From Ptiloglossa arizonensis (lineage: Eukaryota; Arthropoda; Insecta; Hymenoptera; Colletidae), in assembly GCF_051014685.1 (NCBI RefSeq), contig NW_027478788.1, positions 479,133-543,132 on the forward strand: 64,000 nucleotides of DNA. The letters are read 5' to 3'. The first letter of the stretch is position 1; each line of letters starts with the position of its first letter. Below the pieces are notes generated by a model. It searched no databases, was not told the DNA's origin, and worked only from the letters and a program-made list of their open reading frames with translations. Positions 47,586-62,100 of this stretch are shown piece after piece. The position numbers were made by a program, and so were the translations under genes.

Positions 47586-48696
47586 ATTTTGCGGATTGGT
47601 CGATCCGTTCGCGAGATATGGCAGTTTGGATGTAAGAAACGCTTGAGAAACTCAAAATTTTCGCGGTTCTGATGCTCGAAACGAATAACAAGAACGGCCT
47701 AGGGGAAAAGTACGCACACCGTTGTAATCGGGCGAGTTTCTACTTTCAGATGCAAAAGAAATTTTGCGGATTGGTCATTCCGTTCGCGAGATATGGCAGT
47801 TTGGAGGTAAGAAACGCTTGAGAAACTCAAAATTTTCGCAGTTCTGATGCTCGACAAGCATAACTAGAACGGCCTATGGGAAAAGTACGCACACCGTTGT
47901 AATCGGGCGAGGTTCTACTTTCTGCTGCAACAGAAATTTTGCGGATTGGTGAATCCGTTCGCGAGATATGGCAGTTTGGAGGTAAGCAACGCTTGAGAAA
48001 CTCAAAATTTTCGCAGTTCTGTTGCTCGAAACGAATAACTAGAACGGGCTAGGGGAAAAGTACGCATACAGTTGTAATCGGGCGAATTTCTACTTTCAGA
48101 TGCAACAGAAATTTCGCGGATTGGTCAATCCGTTCGCGAGATATGGCAGTTTGGATGTAAGAAACGCTTGAGAAACTCAAAATTTTCGCGGTTCTGATGC
48201 TCGAAACGAATAACAAGAACGGCCTAGGGGAAAAGTACGCACACCGTTGTAATCGGGCGAGTTTCTACTTTCAGATGCAACAGAAATTTTGCGGATTGGT
48301 CATTCCGTTCGCGAGATATGGCAGTTTGGAGGTAAGAAACGCTTGAGAAACTCAAAATTTTCGCAGTTCTGATGCTCGACAAGCATAACTAGAACGGCCT
48401 AGGGGAAAAGTACGCACACCGTTGTAATCGGGCGAGTTTCTACTTTCAGATGCAACAGAAATTTTGCGGATTGGTGAATCCGTTCGCGAGATATGGCAGT
48501 TTGGAGGTAAGCAACGCTTGAGAAACTCAAAATTTTCGCAGTTCTGTTGCTCGAAACGAATAACTAGAACGGGCTAGGGGAAAAGTACGCATACAGTTGT
48601 AATCGGGCGAATTTCTACTTTCAGATGCAACAGAAATTTTGCGGATTGGTCAATCCGTTCGCGAGATATGGCAGTTTGGATGTAAGAAACGCTTGA
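47586..48696 (+). repeat. 3-monomer tandem copy (525 bp)
   Basis: 47586-48171 resembles 48111-48696. Shared forms are cgcggttct with taacaagaac, the catt unit with gacaagcat, ggtgaatcc (47949 and 48474) and catacagttg with ggcgaatttc. The first copy has private changes ggtcgatcc (47599), gcaaaagaaa (47754), ggcctatggg (47871) and ttctgctgc (47920), and the second copy has aatttcgcgg (48113). The series also resembles 11700-12120 in region 2. Confidence 0.7.
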
Positions 48697-51600
48697 AAAA
48701 CTCAAAATTTTCGCAGTTCTGTTGCTCGAAACGAATAACTAGAACAGGCTAGGGGAAAAGTACGCATACCGTTGTAATCGGGCGAGTTTCTACTTTCGGA
48801 TGCAATAGAAAGTTTGCGGATTGGTCAATCCGTTCGCGAGATATGGCAGTTTGGAGGTAAGAAACGCCTGAGAAACTCAAAATTTTCGCAGTTCTGATGC
48901 TCGAAACGAATAACTAGAACGGCCTAGGGGAAAAGTACGCATAGTGTTGTAATCGGGCGAGTTTCTACTTTCAGATGCAACAGAAATTTTGCGGATTGGT
49001 CAATCCGTTCGCGAGATATGGCAGTTTGGAGGTAAGAAACGCTAGAGAAACTCAAAATTTTCGCAGTTCTGATGCTCGACAAGCATAACTAGAACGGCCT
49101 AGGGGAAAAGTACGCACACCGTTGTAATCGGGCGAGTTTCTACTTTCAGATGCAACAGAAATTTTGCGGATTGGTCAATCCGTTCGCGAGATATGGCAGT
49201 TTGGAGGTAAGCAACGCTTGAAAAACTCAAAATTTTCGCAGTTCTGTTGCTCGAAACGAATAACTAGAACGGGCTAGGGGAAAAGTACGCATACCGTTGT
49301 AATCGGGCGAGTTTCTACTTTCAGATGCAACAGAAATTTTGCGGATTGGTCATTCCGTTCGCGAGATATGGCAGTTTGGAGGTAAGAAACGCTTGAGAAA
49401 CTCAAAATTTTCGCAGTTCTGATGCTCGAAACGAATAACTAGAACGGCCTAGGGGAAAAGTACGCATAGTGTTGTATTCGGGCGAGTTTCTACTTTGAGA
49501 TGCAACAGAAATTTTGCGGATTGGTCAATCCGTTCGCGAGATATGGCAGTTTGGAAGTAAGAAACGCTTGAGAAACTCAAAATTTTCGCAGTTCTGATGC
49601 TCGAAACGAATAACTAGAACCGCCTAGGGGAAAAGTACGCACACCGTTGTAATCGGGCGAGTTTCTACTTTCAGATGCAACAGAAATTTTGCGGATTGGT
49701 CAATCCGTTCGCGAGATATGGCAGTTTGGAGGTAAGAAACGCTCGAGAAACTCAAAATTTTCGCAGTTCTGATGCTCGACAAGCATAACTAGAACGGCCT
49801 AGGGGAAAAGTACGCACACCGTTGTAATCGGGCGAGTTTCTACTTTCAGATGCAACAGAAATTTTGCGGATTGGTCAATCCGTTCGCGAGATATGGCAGT
49901 TTGGAGGTAAGCAACGCTTGAAAAACTCAAAATTTTCGCAGTTCTGATGCTCGAAACGAATAACTAGAATGGCCTAGGGGAAAAGAACGCATAGTGTTGT
50001 AATCGGGCGAGTTTCTACTTTCAGATGCAACCGAAATTTTGCGGATTGGTCAATCCGTTCGCGAGATATGGCAGTTTGGAGGTAAGAAACGCTTGAGAAA
50101 CTCAAAATTTTCGCAGTTCTGATGCTCGAAACGAATTACTAGGGCGGCCTAGGGGAAAAGTACGCACACCGTTGTAATCGGGCGAGTTTCTACTTTCAGA
50201 TGCAACAGAAATTTTGCGGATTGGTCAATCCGTTCGCGAGATATGGCAGTTTGGAGGTACGAAACGCTTGAGAAACTCAAAATTTTCGCAGTTCTGATGC
50301 TCGAAACGAATAACTAGAACGGCCTAGGGGAAAAGTACGCATACCGTTGTAATCGGGCGCGTTTCTACTTTCAGATGCAACAGAAATTTTGCGGATTGGT
50401 CAATCCGTTCGCGAGATATGGCAGTTTGGAGGTAAGCAACGCTTGAGAAACTCAAAATTTTCGCAGTTCTGTTGCTCGAAACGAATAACTAGAACGGGCT
50501 AGGGGAAAAGTACGCATACATTTGTAATCGGGCGAATTTCTACTTTCAGATGCAACAGAAATTTTGCGGATTGGTCAATCCGTTCGCGAGATATGGCAGT
50601 TTGGATGTAAGAAACGCTCGAGAAACTCAAAATTTTCGCAGTTCTGATGCTCGAAACGAATAACTAGAACGGCCTAGGGGAAAAGTACGCACACCGTTGT
50701 AATCGGGCGAGTTTCTACTTTCAGATGCAACAGAAATTTTGCGAATTGGTCAATCCGTTCGCGAGATATGGCAGTTTGGAAGTAAGAAACGCATGAGAAA
50801 CTCAAAATTTTCGCAGTTCTGATGCTCGACAAGCATAACTAGAACGGCCTAGGGGAAAAGTACGCACACCGTTGTAATCGGGCGAGTTTCTACTTTCAGA
50901 TGCAACAGAAATTTTGCGGATTGGTCAATCCGTTCGCGAGATATGGCAGTTTGGAATTAAGAAACGCTTGAGAAACTCAAACTTTTTGCAGTTCTGATGC
51001 TCGAAACGAATAACTAGAACGGGCTAGGGGAAAAGTACGCATACCGTTGTAATCGGGCGAGTTTCTACTTTCAGATGCAACAGAAATTTTGCGGATTTGT
51101 CATTCCGTTCGCGAGATATGGCAGTTTGGAGGTAAGAAACGCTTGAGAAACTCAAAATTTTCGCAGTTCTGATGCTCGACAAGCATAACTAGAACGGCCT
51201 AGGGGAAAAGTACGCACACCGTTGTAATCGGGCGAGTTTCTACTTTCAGATGCAACAGAAATTTTGCGGATTGGTCAATCCGTTCGCGAGATATGGCAGT
51301 TTGGAGGTAAGCAACGCTTGAGAAACTCAAAATTTTCGCAGTTCTGTTGCTCGAAACGAATAACTAGAACGGGCTAGGGGAAAAGTACGCATACAGTTGT
51401 AATCGGGCGAATTTCTACTTTCAGATGCAACAGAAATTTTGCGGATTGGTCAATCCGTTCGCGAGATATGGCAGTTTGGATGTAAGAAACGCTCGAGAAA
51501 CTCAAAATTTTCGCAGTTCTGATGCTCGAAACGAATAACTAGAACGGCCTAGGGGAAAAGTACGAACACCGTTGTAATCGGGCGAGTTTCTACTTTCAGA

Positions 51601-51749
51601 TGCAACAGAAATTTTGCGGATTGGTCAATCCGTTCGCGAGATATGGCAGTTTGGAGGTAAGCAACGCTTGAGAAACTCAAAATTTTCGCAGTTCTGATGC
51701 TCGACACGAATAACTAGAACGGGCTAGGGGAAAAGTACGCGTACCGTTG

Positions 51750-52757
51750 TAATCGGGCGAGTTTCTACTTTCAGATGCAACAGAAATTTTGCGGATTGGT
51801 CAATCCGTTCGCGAGATATGGCAGTTTGGAGGTAAGCAACGCTTGAAAAACTCAAAATTTTCGCAGTTCGGTTGCTCGAAACGAATAACTAGAACGGGCT
51901 AGGGGAAAAGTACGCATACCGTTGTAATCGGGCGAGTTTCTACTTTCAGATGCAACAGAAATTTTGCGGATTGTTCAATCCGTTCGCGAGATATGGCAGT
52001 TTGGAGGTAAGAAACGCTTGAGAAACTCAAAATTTTCGCAGTTCTGATGCTCGAAACGAATAACTAGAACGGCCTAGGGGAAAAGTACGCATAGTGTTGT
52101 AATCGGGCGAGTTTCTACTTTGAGATGCAACAGAAATTTTGCAGATTGGTCAATCCGTTCGCGAGATATGGCAGTTTGGAAGTAAGAAACGCTTGAGAAA
52201 CTCAAAATTTTCGCAGTTCTGATGCTCGAAACGAATAACTAGAACGGCCTAGGGGAAAAGTACGCACACCGTTGTAATCGGGCGAGTTTCTACTTTCAGA
52301 TGCAAGAGAAATTTTGCGGATTGGTCAATCCGTTCGCGAGATATGGCAGTTTGGAGGTAAGCAACGCTTGAAAAACTCAAAATTTTCGCAGTTCGGTTCC
52401 TCGAAACGAATAACTAGAACGGGCTAGGGGAAAAGTACGCATACCGTTGTAATCGGGCGAGTTTCTACTTTCAGATGCAACAGAAATTTTGCGGATTGTT
52501 CAATCCGTTCGCGAGATATGGCAGTTTGGAGGTAAGAAACGCTTGAGAAACTCAAAATTTTCGCAGTTCTGATGCTCGAAACGAATAACTAGAACGGCCT
52601 AGGGGAAAAGTACGCATAGTGTTGTAATCGGGCGAGTTTCTACTTTGAGATGCAACAGAAATTTTGCGGATTGGTCAATCCGTTCGCGAGATATGGCAGT
52701 TTGGAAGTAAGAAACGCTTGAGAAACTCAAAATTTTCGCAGTTCTGATGCTCGAAAC
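51750..52757 (+). repeat. 3-monomer tandem copy with gttcggtt marker
   Basis: About 51750-52232 resembles 52275-52757 at 525 bp. Both carry the rare gttcggtt (51866 and 52391), ggattgttcaatc (51970 and 52495), catagt and tttgagatgc. Differences are ttgctcg against ttcctcg (52397), gcagattgg against gcggattgg (52141/52666) and gcaacag against gcaagag (52304). Confidence 0.7.
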
Positions 52758-53614
52758 GAATAACTAGAACGGACTAGGGGAAAAGTACGCATACCGTTGT
52801 AATCGGGCGAGTTTCTACCTTCAGATGCAACAGAAATTTTGCGGATTGATCAATCCGTTCGCGAGATATGGCAGTTTGGAGGTAAGCAACGCTTGAGAAA
52901 CTCAAAATTTTCGCAGTTCTGTTGCTCGAAACGAATAACTAGAACGGGCTAGGGGAAAAGTACGCATACAGTTGTAATCGGGCGAATTTCTACTTTCAGA
53001 TGCAACAGAAATTTTGCGGATTGGTCAATCCGTTCGCGAGATATTGCAGTTTGGAGGTAAGAAACGCTCGAGAAACTCAAAATTTTCGCAGTTCTGATGC
53101 TCGAAACGAATAACTAGAACGGCCTAGGGGAAAAGTACGAACACCGTTGTAATCGGGAGAGTTTCTACTTTCAGATGCAACAGAAATTTTGCGGATTGGT
53201 CAATCCGTTCGCGAGATATGGCAGTTTGGAGGTAAGCAACGCTTGAGAAACTCAAAATTTTCGCAGTTCTGATGCTCGAAACGAATAACTAGAACGGGGT
53301 AGGGGAAAAGTACGCATACCGTTGTAATCGGGCGAGTTTCTACTTTCAGATGCAACAGAAATTTTGCGGATTGGTCAATCCGTTCGCGAGATATGGCAGT
53401 TTGGAGGTAAGCAACGCTTGAAAAACTCAAAATTTTCGCAGTTCTGTTGCTCGAAACGAATAACTAGAATGGGCTAGGGGAACAGTACGCATACCGTTGT
53501 AATCGGGCGAGTTTCTACTTTCAGATGCAACAGAAATTTTGCGGATTGTTCAATCCGTTCGCGAGATATGGCAGTTTGGAGGTAAGAAACGCTTGAGAAA
53601 CTCAAAATTTTCGC

Positions 53615-56113
53615 AGTTCTGATGCTCGAAACGAATAACTAGAACGGCCTAGGGGAAAAGTTCGCATAGTGTTGTAATCGGGCGAGTTTCTACTTTCAGA
53701 TGCAACAGAAATTTTGCGGATTGTTCAATCCGTTCGCGAGATATGGCAGTTTGGAGGTAAGAAACGCTTGAGAAACTCAAAATTTTCGCAGTTCTGATGC
53801 TCGAAACGAATAACTAGAACGGCCTAGGGGAAAAGTACGCATAGTGTTGTAATCGGGCGAGTTTCTACTTTGAGATGCAACAGAAATTTTGCGGATTGGT
53901 CAATCCGTTCGCGAGATATGGCAGTTTGGAAGTAAGAAACGCTTGAGAAACTCAAAATTTTCGCAGTTCTGATGCTCGAAACGAATAACTAGAACGGCCT
54001 AGGGGAAAAGTACGCACACCGTTGTAATCGGGCGAGTTTCTACTTTCAGATGCAACAGAAATTTTGCGGATTGGTCAATCCGTTCGCGAGATATGGCAGT
54101 TCGGAGGTAAGAAACGGTTGAGAAACTCAAAATTTTCACAGTTCTGATGCTCGAAACGAATAACCAGAACGGCCTAGGGGAAACCTACGCATACTGTTGT
54201 AATCGGGCGAGTTTCTACTTTCAGATGCATCAGAAATTTTGCGGATTGGTCAATCCGTTCGCGAGATATGGCAGTTTGGAGGTACGAAACGCTTGAGAAA
54301 CTCAAAATTTTCGCAGTTCTGATGCTCGAAACGAATAACTAGAACGGACTAGGGGAATAGTACGCATACCGTTGTAATCGGGCGAGTTTCTACCTTCAGA
54401 TGCAACAGAAATTTTGCGGATTGGTCAATCCGTTCGCGAGATATGGCAGTTTGGAGGTAAGCATCGCTTGAGAAACTCAAAATTTTCGCAGTTCTGTTGC
54501 TCGAAACGAATAACTAGAACCGGCTAGGGGAAAAGTACGCATACAGTTGTAATCGGGCGAATTTCTACTTTCAGATGCAACAGAAATTTTGCGGATTGGT
54601 CAATCCGTTCGCGAGATATTGCAGTTTGGAGGTAAGAAACGCTCGAGAAACTCAAAATTTTCGCAGTTCTGATGCTCGAAACGAATAACTAGAACGGCCT
54701 AGGGGAAAAGTACGCATAGTGTTGTAATCGGGCGAGTTTCTACTTTGAGATGCAACAGAAATTTTGCGGATTGGTCAATCCGTTCGCGAGATATGGCAGT
54801 TTGGAAGTAAGAAACGCTTGAGAAACTCAAAATTTTCGCAGTTCTGATGCTCGAAACGAATAACTAGAACGGCCTAGGGGAAAAGTACGCACACCGTTGT
54901 AATCGGGCGAGTTTCTACTTTCAGATGCAACAGAAATTTTGCGGATTGGTCAATCCGTTCGCGAGATATGGCAGTTCGGAGGTAAGAAACGGTTGAGAAA
55001 CTCAAAATTTTCACAGTTCTGATGCTCGAAACGAATAACTAGAACGGCCTAGGGGAAAAGTTCGCATAGTGTTGTAATCGGGCGAGTTTCTACTTTCAGA
55101 TGCAACAGAAATTTTGCGGATTGTTCAATCCGTTCGCGAGATATGGCAGTTTGGAGGTAAGAAACGCTTGAGAAACTCAAAATTTTCGCAGTTCTGATGC
55201 TCGAAACGAATAACTAGAACGGCCTAGGGGAAAAGTACGCATAGTGTTGTAATCGGGCGAGTTTCTACTTTGAGATGCAACAGAAATTTTGCGGATTGGT
55301 CAATCCGTTCGCGAGATATGGCAGTTTGGAAGTAAGAAACGCTTGAGAAACTCAAAATTTTCGCAGTTCTGATGCTCGAAACGAATAACTAGAACGGCCT
55401 AGGGGAAAAGTACGCACACCGTTGTAATCGGGCGAGTTTCTACTTTCAGATGCAACAGAAATTTTGCGGATTGGTCAATCCGTTCGCGAGATATGGCAGT
55501 TCGGAGGTAAGAAACGGTTGAGAAACTCAAAATTTTCACAGTTCTGATGCTCGAAACGAATAACCAGAACGGCCTAGGGGAAACCTACGCATACTGTTGT
55601 AATCGGGCGAGTTTCTACTTTCAGATGCATCAGAAATTTTGCGGATTGGTCAATCCGTTCGCGAGATATGGCAGTTTGGAGGTACGAAACGCTTGAGAAA
55701 CTCAAAATTTTCGCAGTTCTGATGCTCGAAACGAATAACTAGAACGGACTAGGGGAATAGTACGCATACCGTTGTAATCGGGCGAGTTTCTACCTTCAGA
55801 TGCAACAGAAATTTTGCGGATTGGTCAATCCGTTCGCGAGATATGGCAGTTTGGAGGTAAGCATCGCTTGAGAAACTCAAAATTTTCGCAGTTCTGTTGC
55901 TCGAAACGAATAACTAGAACCGGCTAGGGGAAAAGTACGCATACAGTTGTAATCGGGCGAATTTCTACCATCAGATGCAACAGAAATTTTGCGGATTGGT
56001 CAATCCGTTCGCGAGATATTGCAGTTTGGAGGTAAGAAACGCTCGAGAAACTCAAAATTTTCGCAGTTCTGATGCTCGAAACGAATAACTAGAACGGCCT
56101 AGGGGAAAAGTAC
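53615..56113 (+). repeat. 8-monomer-offset copy: 53615-54713 and 55015-56113
   Basis: About 1.1 kb recurs 1400 bp apart. Shared rare states are gttcgcatagt (53660 and 55060), gcagttcggagg with acggttgag and ttcacag, taaccagaac, aaacctacgcatactg (54181 and 55581), gcatcagaaa, aggggaatag, gcatcgcttg, aaccggctag and gatattgcag. The later copy has taccatcag (55966) where the first has tactttcag (54566). The segment 54714-55014 between them matches 53841 onward at five monomers. Confidence 0.82.
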
Positions 56114-59100
56114 GAACACCGTTGTAATCGGGCGAGTTTCTACTTTCAGATGCAACAGAAATTTTGCGGATTGGTCAATCCGTTCGCGAGATATGGCAGT
56201 TTGGAGGTAAGCAACGCTTGAGAAACTCAAAATTTTCGCAGTTCTGATGCTCGAAACGAATAACTAGAACGGGCTAGGGGAAAAGTACGCATACCGTTGT
56301 AATCGGGCGAGTTTCTACTTTCAGATGCAACAGAAATTTTGCGGATTGGTCAATCCGTTCGCGAGATATGGCAGTTTGGAGGTAAGCAACGCTTGAAAAA
56401 CTCAATATTTTCGCAGTTCTGTTGCTCGAAACGAATAACTAGAACGGGCTAGGGGAACAGTACGCATACCGTTGTAATCGGGCGAGTTTCTACTTTCAGA
56501 TGCAACAGAAATTTTGCGGATTGTTCAATCCGTTCGCGAGATATGGCAGTTTGGAGGTAAGAAACGCTTGAGAAACTCAAAATTTTCGCAGTTCTGATGC
56601 TCGAAACGAATAACTAGAACGGCCTAGGGGAAAAGTACGCATAGTGTTGTAATCGGGCGAGTTTCTACTTTGAGATGCAACAGAAATTTTACGGATTGGT
56701 CAATCCGTTCGCGAGATATGGCAGTTTGGAAGTAAGAAACGCTTGAGAAACTCAAAATTTTCGCAGTTCTGATGCTCGAAACGAATAACTAGAACGGCCT
56801 AGGGGAAAAGTTCGCATAGTGTTGTAATCGGGCGAGTTTCTACTTTCAGATGCAACCGAAATTTTGCGGATTGGTCAATCCGTTCGCGAGATATGGCAGT
56901 TTGGAGGTAAGAAACGCTCGAGAAACTCAAAATTTTCGCAGTTCTGATGCTCGACAAGCATAACTAGAACGGCCTAGGGGAAAAGTACGCACACCGTTGT
57001 AATCGGGCGAGTTTCTACTTTCAGATGCAACAGAAATTTTGCGGATTGGTCAATCCGTTCGCGAGATATGGCAGTTTGGAGGTAAGCAACGCTTGAAAAA
57101 CTCAAAATTTTCGCAGTTCTGTTGCTCGAAACGAATAACTAGAACGGGCTAGGGGAAAAGTACGCATACCGTTGTAATTGGGCGAGTTTCTACTTTCAGA
57201 TGCAACAGAAATTTTGCGGATTGGTCAATCCGTTCGCGAGATATGGCAGTTTGGATGTAAGAAACGCTTGAGAAACTCAAAATTTTCGCAGTTCTGATGC
57301 TCGAAACGAATAACTAGAACGGCCTAGGGGAAAAGTACGCATACCGTTGTAATCGGGCGAGTTTCTACTTTCAGATGCAACAGAAATTTTGCTGATTGGT
57401 CAATCCGTTCGCGAGATGTGGCAGTTTGGATGTAAGAAACGCTTGAGAAACACAAAATTTTCGCAGTTCTGATGCTCGAAACGAATAACTAGAACGGCCT
57501 AGGGGAAAAGTACGCACACCGTTGTAATCGGGCGTGTTTCTACTTTCAGATGCAACAGAAATTTTGCGGATCGGTCATTCCGTTCGCGAGATATGGCAGT
57601 TTGGAGGTAAGAAACGCTTGAGAAACTCAAAATTTTCGCAGTTCTGATGCTCGACAAGCATAACTAGAACGGCCTAGGGGAAAAGTACGCACACCGTTGT
57701 AATCGGGCGAGTTTCTACTTTCAGATGCAACAGAAATTTTGCGGATTGGTCAATCCGTTCGCGAGATGTGGCAGTTTGGAGGTAAGCAACGCTTGAGAAA
57801 CTCAAAATTTTCGCAGTTCTGTTGCTCGAAACGAATAACTAGAACGGGCTAGGGGAAAAGTACGCATACATTTGTAATCGGGCGAATTTCTACTTTCAGA
57901 TGCAACAGAAATTTTGCGGATTGGTCATTCCGTTCGCGAGATATGGCAGTTCGGAGGTAAGAAACGCTTGAGAAACTCAAAATTTTCGCAGTTCTGATGC
58001 TCGACAAGCATAACTAGAACGGCCTAGGGGAAAAGTACGCACACCGTTGTAATCGGGCGAGTTTCTACTTTCAGATGCAACAGAAATTTTGCGGATTTGT
58101 CATTCCGTTCGCGAGATATGGCAGTTTGGAGGTAAGAAACGCTTGAGAAACTCAAAATTTTCGCAGTTCTGATGCTCGACAAGCATAACTAGAACGGCCT
58201 AGGGGAAAAGTACGCATACAGTTGTAATCGGGCGAATTTCTACTTTCAGATGCAACAGAAATTTTGCAGATTGGTCAATCCGTTCGCGAGATATGGCAGT
58301 TTGGAGGTAAGAAACGCTTGAGAAACTCAAAATTTTCGCAGTTCTGATGCTCGAAACGAATAACAAGAACGGCCTAGGGGAAAAGTACGCATACAGTTGT
58401 AATCGGGCGAATTTCTACTTTCAGATGTAACAGAAATTTTGCGGATTGGTCAATCCGTTCGCGAGATATGGCAGTTTGGATGTAAGCAACGCTTGAGAAA
58501 CTCAAAATTTTCGCAGTTCTGTTGCTCGAAACGAATAACTAGAACGGGCTAGGGGAAAAGTACGCATACATTTGTAATCGGGCGAATTTCTACTTTCAGA
58601 TGCAACAGAAATTTTGCGGATTTGTCATTCCGTTCGCGAGATATGGCAGTTTGGAGGTAAGAAACGCTTGAGAAACTCAAAATTTTCGCAGTTCTGATGC
58701 TCGACAAGCATAACTAGAACGGCCTAGGGGAAAAGTACGCATACAGTTGTAATCGGGCGAATTTCTACTTTCAGATGCAACAGAAATTTTGCGGATTGGT
58801 CAATCCGTTCGCGAGATATGGCAGTTTGGACATAAGAAACGGTCGAGAAACTCAAAATTTTCGCAGTTCTGATGCTCGAAACGAATAACTAGAACGGCCT
58901 AGGGGAAAAGTACGCATAGTGTTGTAATCGGGCGAGTTTCTACTTTGAGATGCAACAGAAATTTTGCGGATTGGTCAATCCGTTCGCGAGATATGGCAGT
59001 TTGGAAGTAAGAAACGCTTGAGAAACTCAAAATTTTCGCAGTTCTGATGCTCGAAACGAATAACTAGAACGGCCTAGGGGAAAAGTACGCATAGTGTTGT

Positions 59101-62100
59101 AATCGGGCGAGTTTCTACCTTGAGATGCAACAGAAATTTTGCGGATTGGTCAATCCGTTCGCGAGATATGGCAGTTTGGAGGTAAGAAACGCTTGAGAAA
59201 CTCAAAATTTTCGCAGTTCTGATGCTCGAAACGAATAACAAGAACGGCCTAGGGGAAAAGTACGCACACCGTTGTAATCGGGCGCGTTTCTACTTTCAGA
59301 TGCAACAGAAATTTTGCGGATTGGTCAATCCGTTCGCGAGATATGGCAGTTTGGAGGTAAGCAACGATTGAGAAACTCAAAATTTTCGCAGTTCTGTTGC
59401 TCGAAACGAATAACTAGAACGGGCTAGGGGAAAAGTACGCATACAGTTGTAATCGGGCGAATTTCTACTTTCAGATGTAACAGAAATTTTGCGGATTGGT
59501 CTATCCGTTCGCGAGATATGGCAGTTTGGATGTAAGCAACGCTTGAGAAACTCAAAATTTTCGCAGTTCTGTTGCTCGAAACGAATAACTAGAACGGGCT
59601 AGGGGAAAAGTACGCATACATTTGTAATCGGGCGAATTTCTACTTTCAGATGCAACAGAAATTTTGCGGATTGGTCAATCCGTTCGCGAGATATGGCAGT
59701 TTGGATGTAAGAAACGCTCGAGAAACTCAAAATTTTCGCAGTTCTGATGCTCGAAACGAATAACTAGAACGGGCTAGGGGAAAAGTACGCATACCGTTGT
59801 AATCGGGCGAGTTTCTACTTTCAGATGCAACAGAAATTTTGCGGATTGGTCAATCCGTTCGCGAGATATGGCAGTTTGGAGGTAAGCAACGCTTGAAAAA
59901 TTCAAAATTTTCGCAGTTCTGTTGTTAGAAACGAATAACTAGAACGGGCTAGGGGAAAAGTACGCATACCGTTGTAATCGGGCGAGTTTCTACTTTCAGA
60001 TGCAACAGAAATTTTGCGGATTGGTCAATCCGTTCGCGAGATGTGGCAGTTTGGAGGTAAGAAACGCTTGAGAAACTCAAAATTTTCGCAGTTCTGATGC
60101 TCGAAACGAATAACTAGAACGGCCTAGGGGAAAAGTACGCATAGTGTTGTAATCGGGCGAGTTTCTACTTTGAGATGCAACAGAAATTTTGCGGATTGGT
60201 CAATCCGTTCGCAGGATATGGCAGTTCGGAAGTAAGAAACGCTTGAGAAACTCAAAATTTTCGCAGTTGTGATACTCGAAACGAATAACTAGAACGGCCT
60301 AGGGGAAAAGTACGCATAGTGTTGTAATCGGGCGAGTTTCTACTTTCAGATGCAACAGAAATTTTGCGGATTGGTCAATCCGTTCGCGAGATATGGCAGT
60401 TTGGAGGTAAGAAACGCTCGAGAAACTCAAAATTTTCGCAGTTCTGATGCTCGACAAGCATGACTAGAACGGCCTAGGGGAAAAGTACGCACACCGTTGT
60501 TTTCGGGCGAGTTTCTACTTTCAGATGCAACAGAAATTTTGCGGATTGGTCAATCCGTTCGCGAGATATGGCAGTTTGGAGGTAAGCAACGCTTGAAAAA
60601 CTCAAAATTTTCGCAGTTCTGTTGCTCGAAATGAATAACTAGAACGGGCTAGGGGAAAGGACGCATACCGTTGTAATTGGGCGAGTTTCTACTTTCAGAT
60701 GCAACAGAAATTTTGCGGATTGGTCAATCCGTTCGCGAGATATGGCAGTTTGGATGTAAGAAACGCTCGAGAAACTCAAAATTTTCGCAGTTCTGATGCT
60801 CGAAACGAATAACTAGAACGGCCTAGGGGAAAAGTACGCACACCGTTGTAATCGGGCGAGTTTCTACTTTCAGATGCAACAGAAATTTTGCGGATTGGTC
60901 AATCCGTTCGCGAGATATGGCAGTTTGGAGGTAAGCAACGCTTGAGAAACTCAAAATTTTCGCAGTTCTGATGCTCGAAACGAATAACTAGAACGGGCTA
61001 GGGGAAAAGTACGCATACCGTTGTAATCGGGCGAGTTTCTACTTTCAGATGCAACAGAAATTTTGCGGATTGGTCAATCCGTTCGCGAGATATGGCAGTT
61101 TGGATGTAAGCAACGCTTGAGAAACTCAAAATTTTCGCAGTTCTGTTGCTCGAAACGAATAACTAGAACGGGCTAGGGGAAAAGTACGCATACATTTGTA
61201 ATCGGGCGAATTTCTACTTTCAGATGCAACAGAAATTTTGCGGATTGGTCAATCCGTTCGCGAGATATGGCAGTTTGGATGTAAGAAACGCTCGAGAAAC
61301 TCAAAATTTTCGCAGTTCTGATGCTCGAAACGAATAACTAGAACGGCCTAGGGGAATAGTACGCACACCGTTGTAATCGGGCGAGTTTCTACTTTCAGAT
61401 GCAACAGAAATTTTGCGAATTGGTCAATCCGTTCGCGAGATATGGCAGTTTGGAGGTAAGAAACGCTTGAGAAACTCAAAATTTTCGCAGTTCTGATGCT
61501 CGACAAGCATAACTAGAACGGCCTAGGGGAAAAGTACGCACACCGTTGTAATCGGGCGAGTTTCTACTTTCAGATGCAACAGAAATTTTGCGGATTTGTC
61601 ATTCCGTTCGCGAGATATGGCAGTTTGGAGGTAAGAAACGCTTGAGAAACTCAAAATTTTCGCAGTTCTGATGCTCGACAAGCATAACTAGAACGGCCTA
61701 GGGGAAAAGTACGCACACCGTTGTAATCGGGCGAGTTTCTACTTTCAGATGCAACAGAAATTTTGCGGATTGGTCAATCCGTTCGCGAGATATGGCAGTT
61801 TGGAGGTAAGCAACGCTTGAGAAACTCAAAATTTTCGCAGTTCTGTTGCTCGAAACGAATAACTAGAACGGGCTAGGGGAAAAGTACGCATACAGTTGTA
61901 ATCGGGCGAATTTCTACTTTCAGATGCAACAGAAATTTTGCGGATTGGTCAATCCGTTCGCGAGATATGGCAGTTTGGATGTAAGAAACGCTCGAGAAAC
62001 TCAAAATTTTCGCAGTTCTGATGCTCGAAACGAATAACTAGAACGGCCTAGGGGAAAAGTACGCACACCGTTGTAATCGGGCGAGTTTCTACTTTCAGAT

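Larger units (their letters stand above)
44691..53614 (+). repeat. Region 4: mixed variants with short copies
   Basis: About 51 monomers. 44750-45130 resembles 22192-22580 and 28650-29030, sharing the rare cagctgcaac (22375, 28847, 44947) and gcgagttatgg. 45500-47200 resembles region 2, with gcgggttgg and agggaaaaag units. From about 47400 the classes resemble region 1, with gacaagcat, catacagttg and ggatgtaag forms. No indel occurs. The short open frame near 53200-53430 on the minus strand is satellite sequence, not a gene. Confidence 0.8.

Noticed and set aside
53200..53430. 76-codon open frame on the minus strand
   Set aside because: It is the satellite read across two monomers, visible as a near-repeat within the translation; no coding signature.
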